Assembly: GCA_003563755.1 (NCBI GenBank)
Contig: PWUB01000148.1
Coordinates: 1 to 9,678, forward strand
Length of the DNA: 9,678 nucleotides
Direction of reading: 5' to 3'
DNA from: Clostridia bacterium
GTDB lineage: Bacteria; Bacillota_E; SLMV01; PUMD01
Positions within the stretch are counted from its first letter, which is position 1. The number at the start of each line of letters is the position of its first letter. The translations under genes and the position numbers were made by a program. The notes under the pieces were generated by a model. It had not been told where the DNA came from, made no database searches, and worked only from the letters and a program-made list of their open reading frames with translations. Positions 1 to 5,898 of this stretch are shown here, piece after piece.

Positions 1-1774
1 GGCCGTGCTTCTCACGGATCCAATCGGTCCACTGGGCGAAGTCCCAGATGCCGGCGATGTTGATGCCCATCCGGAATTCCTCAGGGTACTGAGTCAGAGC
101 AGCGAGGGTCATGTAACCCCCGTAGCTGAGTCCCCAGACACCCACCCTCTCCTCGTCCACCTTCGGCAGACCCTTGAGATACTGGCCTCCGGCAACGACA
201 TCCACCACGTCATCCACCGCCATTTTACGGAACAGCCCGTTGCGGAATTCACGGCCGTAACCAATGCCCCCGCGGAAATTTATCATCAGGGTTGCATATC
301 CACGGTGCGCAAGATACTGGGAGAGGGCGTAGAAGAAGGCATAGGAGTGGGAGGGATGGAACCCGTGTCGCATCTGGCGGATGGGACCCCCGTGAACCCA
401 TACGAGGGCGGGATGCTTGACCGGGGCGTCCTCGGGATCCGGCGGCATCATGAGATATCCGTGGATCGTCCATTCCTGCGCCCCCTCGTACGTGACTTCC
501 TCGGGGACAACGCACTTGTCCGGTGTCCAGCTCACAGGCATGGTGCGGATCAGCTGGCGCACGTCTGTCACCGGAGCTTCCAGCTCAGAAGCCTCGAAGG
601 ACAATATCCACAGATCCGCGCTTCTGTACGGATCGCAGTGAACGAAGGCGATCCGGCTGCCGTCCGGGGACCACCTCGGCTGCACGTTGGTGCCTTCGAA
701 GTCTGTCAGCTGCGTGCTTGCACCATCCTCGGTGTCCAGGATCCATAGCTGTCTTTCTCCGCTGGAGCCCCGGTTGGATGCGTAGCAGACGTAACGACCG
801 TCCGGCGACCAGGCTGGTTCATCACCCATGTGCCCGAAATCTTCACACTCACCGAAGGTCATCTGTTCGATGCAATCTTCGTCGGGATCGGACATGTACA
901 GATGAGCCCAACCGTCATCCTCGCTGATGAACAGTATTCTGTCACCCGAGGGCTCACACCAGGCACCCGATACCCGGAGGGCACCGGGAGTGCCCCTGGC
1001 TTCCTGGCGGTATACGACCCTGTCACGCAGTTGCACCGTGCTCGGGGCAGTGGTGAAGTTGTCGGACGCTATCTCCTTTTGTGCATCCTCGATATCGGGG
1101 GGGAATTCGACTGTGCAAAACTCCCGGACCAGGCCCCGATCAGAATGCCGAGCAAAGAGCAGCTTTCCCGATGCTGCCCAACTCAAACCGGTAACAGGCC
1201 CGTCCCTCCAGGTCGACCTGTACAGCAGCTTTCCTGTCGGGCTGCTCACCCCGATATGCATGGAGCCATCTGAGTCACGGAAGTGGTAGTACAAGAGGTC
1301 CGCATCCGGTGACCAGCCTATGGCCTCGCCGGATCCGTAGGTCATTGGTATGACGGACGCCTTACGTGGAGCGAAGGAGCGCTCCAGATGGGTTTCCTCG
1401 TCCCGTATCCATACCTCACCCTTTCTGATGAAGCAGAGATAGCGGCCGTCAGGCGAGTAAACCGGTGCGCTTTCGCGGTCAGCGGTTTCAGTGAGAGTCT
1501 CCGACGTCCATGAACCGCCGTGGTGGGTGGCAGTCATCAGGTTTCCGTCCGCGACATAGGCCATCTTCAAATCCGAGGGATGCCAGCTGAACGCATCGAC
1601 GCCTCTCTTCGCCCGGGATACCTGCGTCTCTTCACCCGTATCCGGGTCCACGACCCATACATCGCGCCGTCCTCCGTCATCCAGTATGTAACCGATGAAC
1701 CTGCCGCCTGGGGACCAGGACCAGCTTTGCAGGTACTTCAGGTCCAGCACCTCGTCGAGTGTTATCGGTGTCAT
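1..1774 (-). CDS. S9-family prolyl oligopeptidase-like peptidase (acylaminoacyl-/dipeptidyl-peptidase type), C-terminus cut by window edge
   Basis: Reading the minus strand from ATG at 1774-1772 gives an uninterrupted frame of 591 codons to the window edge. A strong Shine-Dalgarno (GGGAGGT, 1781-1787) lies 6 bases upstream. The N-terminal ~425 residues form a TolB/PD40-type beta-propeller with about eight repeats of the WSPDGRY kind (for example WSPGGRF, WHPSDLK, YSPDGRY, WSPDGRYVCYAS, WSPDGSRIAFV). An alpha/beta-hydrolase domain follows: HGGP (oxyanion region) at residues 461-464 and the nucleophile motif GLSYGGYM with the catalytic serine at about residue 550. The Asp and His of the triad should lie beyond the left edge; the family is usually about 620-690 residues. 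These enzymes cleave short peptides or remove N-terminal residues, the propeller limiting substrate size. There is no signal peptide, so it is probably cytosolic. The exact specificity cannot be told. It is transcribed divergently from the 2077-2454 gene. Confidence 0.93.
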   Translation of the reverse strand, partial: MTPITLDEVLDLKYLQSWSWSPGGRFIGYILDDGGRRDVWVVDPDTGEETQVSRAKRGVDAFSWHPSDLKMAYVADGNLMTATHHGGSWTSETLTETADRESAPVYSPDGRYLCFIRKGEVWIRDEETHLERSFAPRKASVIPMTYGSGEAIGWSPDADLLYYHFRDSDGSMHIGVSSPTGKLLYRSTWRDGPVTGLSWAASGKLLFARHSDRGLVREFCTVEFPPDIEDAQKEIASDNFTTAPSTVQLRDRVVYRQEARGTPGALRVSGAWCEPSGDRILFISEDDGWAHLYMSDPDEDCIEQMTFGECEDFGHMGDEPAWSPDGRYVCYASNRGSSGERQLWILDTEDGASTQLTDFEGTNVQPRWSPDGSRIAFVHCDPYRSADLWILSFEASELEAPVTDVRQLIRTMPVSWTPDKCVVPEEVTYEGAQEWTIHGYLMMPPDPEDAPVKHPALVWVHGGPIRQMRHGFHPSHSYAFFYALSQYLAHRGYATLMINFRGGIGYGREFRNGLFRKMAVDDVVDVVAGGQYLKGLPKVDEERVGVWGLSYGGYMTLAALTQYPEEFRMGINIAGIWDFAQWTDWIREKHG

Positions 1775-1936
1775 AGATCTACCTCCCTGCGTTGTTCACT
1801 GATCAGACAGGATGTTACCGCTTTCTATAGAGCTGTATGTATCCCTGCCGGAGTGGGCAAACCCGCCTAGTACACAAATCCAACCAGAAATCTTTCATTG
1901 GTGCGACATATTACGATACACTTTGATGGCGAGTTA

Positions 1937-1945
1937 TGGTAGAAT
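1937..1945 (+). promoter_or_regulatory. Extended -10 promoter element (TGGTAGAAT)
   Basis: TG-N-TAGAAT matches an extended -10 (TGnTATAAT, one mismatch in the hexamer). No good -35 lies 16-18 bases upstream, as is common for extended -10 promoters. The predicted transcript would start near 1952 and carry the SD at 1973-1980 before reaching the gene at 2077. Confidence 0.45.
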
Positions 1946-1972
1946 ACACCACAGTTGGTCCATTTCAATTAC

Positions 1973-1980
1973 AAGGAGGG
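1973..1980 (+). promoter_or_regulatory. Strong Shine-Dalgarno (AAGGAGGG) without a canonical start codon
   Basis: This is one of the strongest SD matches in the window, but no ATG, GTG or TTG lies at normal spacing. Seven bases downstream is ATT (1988-1990), which opens a 32-codon frame ending at TGA 2084-2086. That stop overlaps the ATG at 2083 of the next gene as ATGA. It may serve a leader peptide with a rare AUU start, or mark an altered start codon. Confidence 0.4.
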
Positions 1981-2076
1981 ATTCAACATTTACAGCTTAA
2001 ACTCATGCCAACCCCACCATGACGGCATATGTGCCTCAACAGGCCGGAGCACCCAACGCATGAACAGGTGTCGCCG

Positions 2077-2454
2077 ATGGCAATGATACCCGAAGTTCGT
2101 CTCCTTCAAACTGTCGTCAGAGACCGCAGCGAAGGGGCAGGTCCCTCAACTTACAGGTATGATCTCCTGACGGACTGCACCGCCGAGGACGCTACATACA
2201 TAATCAGAGCACGTAAATCAACCGCACGGGACAGTGGAGATATCGAATTCGAGACGACGGGCGTGGTGGCGCCGATTCACGGTGAGGAGGCCCTCATAAG
2301 AGAGGTCTTCCTGGACATAGCCCACGCGGACGTTCCCGTGAATCCCCTGCACCTGGGAGACATCGTCGAGGACTGTTCCACCGAGGGTCCCTTGGCGAAA
2401 CAGCAGATCACGATCAGGAACACCAGGGAGGCGTACCACCAGTACGATGTCTGA
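2077..2454 (+). CDS. Small conserved-looking protein, possible DUF6514 family
   Basis: 125 residues from ATG 2077, chosen because AGGTG (2066-2070) lies 6 bases upstream; ATG 2083 (two codons on) is an alternative, and ATG 2029 has no SD. The frame reads like a small soluble alpha/beta protein without signal peptide or membrane segment: a YRYDLL strand near residues 26-31, a central acidic strand region, GEEALIREVF near 69-78, then a PLHLGDIVED-like motif near 90-99 and a charged tail. The pattern (an early Y-x-Y strand, a short loop domain and a terminal 'h.hDhVED' segment) resembles DUF6514 proteins of Clostridia as I remember them. No function is known for that family and none is proposed. 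The assignment rests on recall, not on a search. Confidence 0.65.
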   Translation: MAMIPEVRLLQTVVRDRSEGAGPSTYRYDLLTDCTAEDATYIIRARKSTARDSGDIEFETTGVVAPIHGEEALIREVFLDIAHADVPVNPLHLGDIVEDCSTEGPLAKQQITIRNTREAYHQYDV

Positions 2455-2664
2455 GTTTATGGGCGACGACACCCACAGTCACCGACAATAAACCGAGTCT
2501 GCTCGCGGCCGTCCGACGGCTGACACGCACTTGACGAGGCCGGAAACCAACATCCGATCTCCCTGACACGGGCGGTCGCGAGCAATACCTCGCCCAACTC
2601 CGCGTTACCCAGCATCACCATATAATGGAACCCGGGGGAGGGGATAGGTCGCTGCTCCGCCAGG

Positions 2665-2808
2665 ATGAGCTGCAGACTTCGGACGTATCTACCCGTTCGG
2701 GAGGGATTAGCGGCTCGTCGGCTCCGTCCTGGTAGTGAGCTGGTGCTCGATGCTCGGGTCGGGGAGAGGCCCCGCCTCAAGACACCCACGGTGAAGTACG
2801 TCGAGTAG
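2665..2808 (+). CDS. Possible 47-residue small ORF (weak)
   Basis: ATG 2665 opens a 47-codon frame ending at TAG 2806-2808. The product is basic (about ten Arg) with a plausible strand pattern in its second half (SELVLDARVGE, then PRLKTPTVKYVE). A perfect TATAAT (2621-2626) lies just upstream but has no -35 or TG extension, and the nearest purine-rich stretch (2634-2648) is too far for a good SD. It lies within the G+C-rich block, where chance frames are common, so this is a candidate only. Confidence 0.15.
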   Translation: MSCRLRTYLPVREGLAARRLRPGSELVLDARVGERPRLKTPTVKYVE

Positions 2809-3002
2809 ACTCGTGCGCCTGCAGCAACCGTGCACCGCGCGGCCCGTCGTACCGGCCGGGAGCCCCAGGACGGTGCAGGTGACTGCATGCGCCCGTCAGC
2901 TGCAAAGCCCCGGGAGAGACTGTACCCCCCGAGCAGGGGAGCAAACCCACCGCCGCAGCTCCCGGGGGAGGCATCGCCGCCACCCGGGAACACCAAATCG
3001 CA

Positions 3003-3024
3003 GTCGGCAGTCAGCACTGCCGAC
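3003..3024. repeat. Perfect 9-bp inverted repeat, CAGC loop
   Basis: GTCGGCAGT and ACTGCCGAC flank a four-base loop. It is the longest perfect hairpin of the gene-poor block. No T-run follows on either strand, so it is not a standard terminator. Confidence 0.6.
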
Positions 3025-3328
3025 GTCCTCCTCCGGTGGTGGGGTAAGTGCCGGGACCAGGCAATGGAGGAGCACCCACGGGCCCGCCGCCGGCTGCGAG
3101 AACGTCGGAGGGTGCGGAGTCGACATAGTAGGGGGTCAACGCGACGGTCAACGTCACAGCAAGCCTGCCGGCGGACGGCGGTGAGAGGAGAGCGGTCATG
3201 GTGGGTTCTCATCCGGACACTGTGCCCGGGGGAGGACCTTTCTCGCGGCCCGCGGCGTGCCAATGGGATCAGGACGGGCCAGGCCCGCCCGGAGGCCCGG
3301 AGAATGCTGGGGAGATATATGACTTCCG

Positions 3329-3342
3329 ATAATGGATATTAT
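3329..3342. repeat. A+T-rich inverted repeat at the edge of the G+C-rich block
   Basis: ATAAT-GGAT-ATTAT forms a 5-bp hairpin at the point where the G+C-rich block gives way to A+T-rich DNA. A 21-base polypurine run (3350-3370) follows before the GH18 stop codon. On the minus strand that run is pyrimidine-rich with TTTTT just after the GH18 gene, but only a weak 5-bp stem precedes it, so a terminator cannot be asserted. Confidence 0.35.
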
Positions 3343-3390
3343 GTTAACTAAGGAAGAGAGGAAGGAAAAATCCAGACTGAGACGCACCTA

Positions 3391-5229
3391 TCATGGCCAC
3401 CGCGTCATGGAGTCCTCGATGAGATCCCATACCCAGGGCGACTCCAGGCCCCGTCTCCACGCAGCCACGCCGGCGAGATCGTACTTGTGAATCAACGACA
3501 TCCTCGCCTGCATTGAGTATTCGTCCTCGACCCATATCCGATAGGTTCGACCCTCCTCGGTGTATTCGAGATAGTGTTGGGCTGCCTGTGGGTCCCATTC
3601 CAACAGATCGAGCCTGTCCGCGTACTGCTGCTCGAAACGGGAGATTCCTATTGCCCTCGTTTCGAGCTGGCTGTCACCGGAGGCGTCTTCGTATTCCTCC
3701 CAAACTCGGATGTAAAACGGTACTCCCAGGACCAGCTTGTCCGCTGGAACCTCTGCGAGCACGCCAACGAGGCCTCGTTCGACCCACGGCAGGGACGACA
3801 CCGGCCCCGGACTGCGTGATCCCGCGGTGTGTTCATCGTAGCCCATGAGAATGACATAATCTACCACCTCGGCCAGGGCACGGCGGTCATAGCACATGGA
3901 CCACGTGCGACTGGTAGAATGCACGGTCACATCGATGGATACGGTGAGGCCGCGCGCGTGGGCCAGGGGCGTTATTTCCCGGGCAAAGTGTGTGAGCATG
4001 TCCCGGTCCTCGTAGAAAACGTTCTCGAAATCGATGTTGATGCCGTCGAGCTCGTACATCTCAGCATACAGAAGCAGCTGTCGGATGAGGTTCCGCCTGG
4101 CATCACGGTCGTTCAGTACCGCCGATGTGAGCTCGGGGTCAAAGGAGTTTGTCACTAGACCCCAGACGCGGACACCCTGCTGATGGGCCCACTGCACATA
4201 TCTGTGGTCGGCGAGGTTGCGGAGTCTCCCCTGCTCATCTTCCAGGTGAAACCAGGTGGGCGATACGACATTAACGCCCTGCAGAGGCTGCAGAGTCTGG
4301 GGGTCCGGCGTGCGGTGGCTGATCATCTCCCACACGAGACGCACCCGCTCCCCCGCTAGAGCCTCAGCAGCACTGTGCTCCGTCCATTCAGTTGGAGGTG
4401 GAAACTCCCGATGTCTCTCCGGGGGCTGATAAACGCGAGCCGCGGGATTTGCCACGGTGGTCACTGGGACATAGCCGATTACGCCGCTGATGATGACCCT
4501 GAACCATCCTTCCTTCTCCCCCACCAGCCGCACTGTATCTCCCGTCGAAGCGCGAAACACCGTGGGCGACTGGGTGGTTGCCTCCGCTCTCACGTCTATG
4601 CTGTCGTCAGCCTCTGTGCCCAACACCTCGGCAACCGATGATTGGAGTTTGTGTATCATAGATGTCACGGTGCCTTCCGGTGGTTGGGTGGCTTTCAGCT
4701 GAGCTTCGATGATCGTTTCTCCGGGGACGTGCACCTCCACACGCCCCGCGTCAGGGTGGTGGGTGAAGGCTGCACCGGTGAGTCGGGATATGAAGTCAGC
4801 CGAGACATATATCTCATCATCGATGAGGAGTGCCGGTGCGAGCAGGTCGATCGATTCTTCATTTAGCCAGGACTCGCCGGAAAGGATCTCTGTCTCCACC
4901 AGGGCACCCGACACGGGCCACACGACGAAGAGCTCGTCGTCGGTCCTTTCCAAATATAGGGGGTAACCCAGGTGATCGCTGAGGACGGCTGCAGGTATCA
5001 GCAGGTCGTTTTCACTCGACAATCTCGCCTGGTGCTCAAGGACCAGTTCCTCTGCGATCACGAAACCGGAGACCTGCTCATCCAGGGCAACCACCTGGGA
5101 GTCGGGTCGAGTGGTCCACCAGATGACCAGTCCACAACCTGCCAGCAGTGAAATACTCACCCACGCAATGACCATGGCCCAAAGAATCCAATCGGGGTCG
5201 GTAGGTCGCCGTGCCCTGCGAGTCATCAT
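3391..5229 (-). CDS. Anchored glycoside hydrolase family 18 protein with copper-amine-oxidase-like stalk and SH3b domain
   Basis: 612 residues from ATG 5229, preferred because AAAGGTGAT (5239-5247) lies 9 bases upstream; the in-frame ATG at 5274 has its purine run directly abutting the start, too close to act as an SD. An Arg-rich N-terminus is followed by a hydrophobic segment (about residues 14-38) that contains a lipobox-like LLAGC (Cys about 32). Next come a copper-amine-oxidase N-terminal-like domain (about 47-169), an SH3b domain (about 209-262: 'DSIDVRAEATTQS' to 'GYVPV') and a GH18 barrel (about 295-605). The active-site strand reads DGINIDFE (395-402): the catalytic Glu and the preceding Asp are kept, while the first Asp of the usual DxDxE is Asn, as in spore-type YaaH/SleL relatives. 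The likely substrate is peptidoglycan or another N-acetylglucosamine polymer outside the membrane. A role in spores or wall turnover is inference. Confidence 0.9.
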   Translation of the reverse strand: MMTRRARRPTDPDWILWAMVIAWVSISLLAGCGLVIWWTTRPDSQVVALDEQVSGFVIAEELVLEHQARLSSENDLLIPAAVLSDHLGYPLYLERTDDELFVVWPVSGALVETEILSGESWLNEESIDLLAPALLIDDEIYVSADFISRLTGAAFTHHPDAGRVEVHVPGETIIEAQLKATQPPEGTVTSMIHKLQSSVAEVLGTEADDSIDVRAEATTQSPTVFRASTGDTVRLVGEKEGWFRVIISGVIGYVPVTTVANPAARVYQPPERHREFPPPTEWTEHSAAEALAGERVRLVWEMISHRTPDPQTLQPLQGVNVVSPTWFHLEDEQGRLRNLADHRYVQWAHQQGVRVWGLVTNSFDPELTSAVLNDRDARRNLIRQLLLYAEMYELDGINIDFENVFYEDRDMLTHFAREITPLAHARGLTVSIDVTVHSTSRTWSMCYDRRALAEVVDYVILMGYDEHTAGSRSPGPVSSLPWVERGLVGVLAEVPADKLVLGVPFYIRVWEEYEDASGDSQLETRAIGISRFEQQYADRLDLLEWDPQAAQHYLEYTEEGRTYRIWVEDEYSMQARMSLIHKYDLAGVAAWRRGLESPWVWDLIEDSMTRWP

Positions 5230-5336
5230 GCCTATACCATCACCTTTTTGAATAGTGTCGGGTCTCGGAATCATCTCCCTCTATTTCTGTGCGAGCCTCC
5301 TGTATCCCTGTCGCTCGGCAAAATCGAAGCCGTGCA

Positions 5337-5366
5337 ATTGTATCCGGGTGTGACACACAAAGGCAA
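5337..5366 (-). promoter_or_regulatory. Candidate promoter for the GH18 gene (TTGCCT-18-TACAAT)
   Basis: On the minus strand TTGCCT (5361-5366) and TACAAT (5337-5342) are 18 bases apart, giving a predicted start near 5330 and a leader of about 100 bases. GATACAAT also agrees with the -10 of mother-cell sigma-E (CATACAnT) at all but the first base, but no sigma-E -35 is visible. The spacer holds the palindrome GTGTGACACAC (5348-5358), a possible operator. Confidence 0.4.
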
Positions 5367-5477
5367 AATTGCCAGGACGGGGTGCTCGTTGTCACGAAAA
5401 CCGCCGAGTGTGAGCCCCGATGCTATCGACCACCGCAGCTACCGCCCCCAGGCCTGGTCATCATCCTGGTCCGGCCT

Positions 5478-5507
5478 GAATAGGCCGCTGGGTTGAAGGG
5501 AACAATA
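5478..5507 (+). promoter_or_regulatory. Candidate forespore-type (sigma-F/G-like) promoter upstream of the 83-residue ORF
   Basis: GAATA (5478-5482), 15 bases, then GGGAACAATA (5498-5507). The second element satisfies the sigma-F -10 pattern GGnnAnAnTw at every fixed position, and GAATA fits the GHATR form of forespore -35 elements. The predicted start (about 5514) leaves a leader of about 37 bases containing the SD. No sigma-A promoter of similar quality was found here. Such short degenerate patterns also occur by chance. Confidence 0.3.
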
Positions 5508-5550
5508 CCACCAAAATGCCGCGTATCCAAGTCTCAATCGAGGTGATTAC

Positions 5551-5802
5551 ATGAGCGATCGGGAGGGCAAGAAACGCAGCCCGGAGTATGAACCTTATGA
5601 CGACTACTATCAGGTGAGTCGCGGTATATGTGAGACCGAGATCATCGACGACTCGACGATGGATCCCGATCTGATTGAGCATCCCTTCGGCAGGATATAC
5701 ACCGAGCGTCGCCTGGCCGAGTCGATCCATCCGAGGATCAATCGCACGGTCCCTCGACGGGAGCCTCGTTACCACCGACGCATGCGGCGTCCCAATCGAT
5801 GA
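5551..5802 (+). CDS. Small charged protein of unknown function (83 residues)
   Basis: ATG 5551 has a very good SD (GAGGTGAT, 5540-5547) 3 bases upstream, equivalent to 5-7 bases from the AGG core. The product is not recognised. Its N-terminal half is acidic and tyrosine-rich (residues 11-21, EPYDDYY region), the middle carries an acidic DDSTMDPDLIEHPFG stretch, and the C-terminus is strongly basic (RRMRRPNR). There is no signal peptide, membrane segment or cysteine pair; one Cys is present. The basic tail could bind nucleic acid or an acidic surface. It is followed 9 bases later by a perfect hairpin that separates it from the SOS genes, so it looks monocistronic. A forespore-type promoter candidate raises a sporulation role, which is inference only. 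A 275-codon antisense frame also spans this gene but lacks comparable signals. Confidence 0.7.
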   Translation: MSDREGKKRSPEYEPYDDYYQVSRGICETEIIDDSTMDPDLIEHPFGRIYTERRLAESIHPRINRTVPRREPRYHRRMRRPNR

Positions 5803-5811
5803 CGATCCCCA

Positions 5812-5839
5812 GGCAGGCGGCAGGAATCTGCCGCCTGCC
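5812..5839 (+). terminator. Perfect 12-bp hairpin (GAAT loop), probable terminator without U-tract
   Basis: GGCAGGCGGCAG and its exact complement CTGCCGCCTGCC flank a GAAT loop, starting 9 bases after the stop at 5802. The stem is very stable, but the bases that follow (CCCTTGACC) are not a T-run, and the -35 of the next promoter starts at 5842. It most likely ends or attenuates transcription of the 83-residue gene and insulates the SOS promoter. Confidence 0.55.
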
Positions 5840-5841
5840 CC

Positions 5842-5869
5842 TTGACCCCGGAACACTTGTTCGTATAGT
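5842..5869 (+). promoter_or_regulatory. SOS promoter of the LysM/YneA-like gene (TTGACC-16-TATAGT)
   Basis: TTGACC (5842-5847) and TATAGT (5864-5869) lie 16 bases apart; an overlapping TAGTAT (5866-5871) with 18-base spacing is an alternative -10. Transcription should start near 5876-5878. One LexA box fills the spacer and another covers the start region, so LexA binding would block RNA polymerase access and escape. Confidence 0.7.
5851..5862. promoter_or_regulatory. LexA box 1 (GAACACTTGTTC)
   Basis: A match to the Gram-positive SOS box (CGAAC-N4-GTTCG): both GAAC/GTTC half-sites are intact and G follows at 5863. It lies between the -35 and -10 of the YneA-like gene's promoter. Confidence 0.85.
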
Positions 5870-5878
5870 ATGGATGCA

Positions 5879-5890
5879 GAACATATGTTC
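5879..5890. promoter_or_regulatory. LexA box 2 (GAACATATGTTC)
   Basis: A perfect 12-bp palindrome identical to the core of the Bacillus consensus (CGAACATATGTTCG), with G at 5891. It lies about 10 bases after the -10, over the transcription start, and 9 bases before the ATG. Its centre is 28 bases from that of box 1, between two and three helical turns. Confidence 0.9.
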
Positions 5891-5898
5891 GGGGGTGC

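Larger units (their letters stand above)
1775..2076. other. Divergent intergenic region, peptidase / DUF6514-like gene
   Basis: About 300 bases, more A+T-rich than the flanking genes, separate two divergent starts. On the plus strand there is an extended -10 (1937-1945) and a strong purine-rich ribosome binding site (1973-1980). On the minus strand the peptidase SD is clear, but no convincing sigma-A promoter was found: candidates such as TTGCCC-17-TACAGC match the -10 poorly. Longer reading frames across this region have no suitable SD and are not called. Confidence 0.6.
2455..3390. other. 936-base G+C-rich gene-poor block between convergent genes, rich in inverted repeats
   Basis: Neither strand holds a frame with a good start, SD and protein-like composition; the longer frames are arginine/serine/proline-rich and overlap one another. 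The core (about 2800-3310) is visibly richer in G+C than the neighbouring genes and full of perfect short inverted repeats: 2831-2837 with 2871-2877, 2874-2878 with 2883-2887 around GTGA, 2959-2970, 3003-3024 (9 bp), 3244-3254 and 3275-3287. The right end switches sharply to A+T-rich DNA (3310-3350) and then a polypurine run (3350-3370). Because both flanking genes end here, no intergenic promoter space is needed, so the length is unexpected. It may encode a structured RNA or be a decayed gene. Confidence 0.5.
5230..5550. other. Divergent promoter region, GH18 gene / 83-residue ORF
   Basis: A 321-base region separates two divergent starts. On the minus strand there is a TTGCCT-18-TACAAT promoter candidate (5337-5366) whose spacer contains an 11-bp palindrome. 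On the plus strand there is a forespore-sigma-like promoter candidate (5478-5507) and the SD of the 5551 gene. The small inverted repeat GGCCT-GAAT-AGGCC sits over the plus-strand -35 candidate. No credible gene was found here. Confidence 0.55.

Noticed and set aside
5..748. 247-codon plus-strand frame at the left edge
   Set aside because: It is antisense to the S9 peptidase, which shows an uninterrupted frame with the GLSYGGYM and HGGP motifs and a strong SD.
3011..3199. 62-codon minus-strand frame with a hydrophobic N-terminus resembling a small secreted peptide
   Set aside because: The N-terminus lacks the positive charge of a signal peptide, there is only a weak GATGAG-like SD, and the Pro/Gly-rich remainder is typical of chance frames in such DNA. 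It remains a low-probability candidate.
2457..3263. 268-codon minus-strand frame in the G+C-rich block
   Set aside because: The product is dominated by Arg, Ser, Pro and Gly with many Cys and no recognisable domain or SD. High G+C lowers stop-codon frequency, so long chance frames are expected.
2830..3351. 173-codon plus-strand frame in the G+C-rich block
   Set aside because: Extreme Arg/Pro content, no SD, and an end that runs into the A+T-rich edge. No domain pattern was seen.
2455..3390. Known large RNAs (RNase P RNA, tmRNA, SRP RNA, OLE RNA, group II intron)
   Set aside because: I could not find the conserved cores I know for RNase P, tmRNA or SRP RNA, nor a group II domain V hairpin. 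OLE RNA has a different genomic setting and I cannot recall its consensus well enough to test it.
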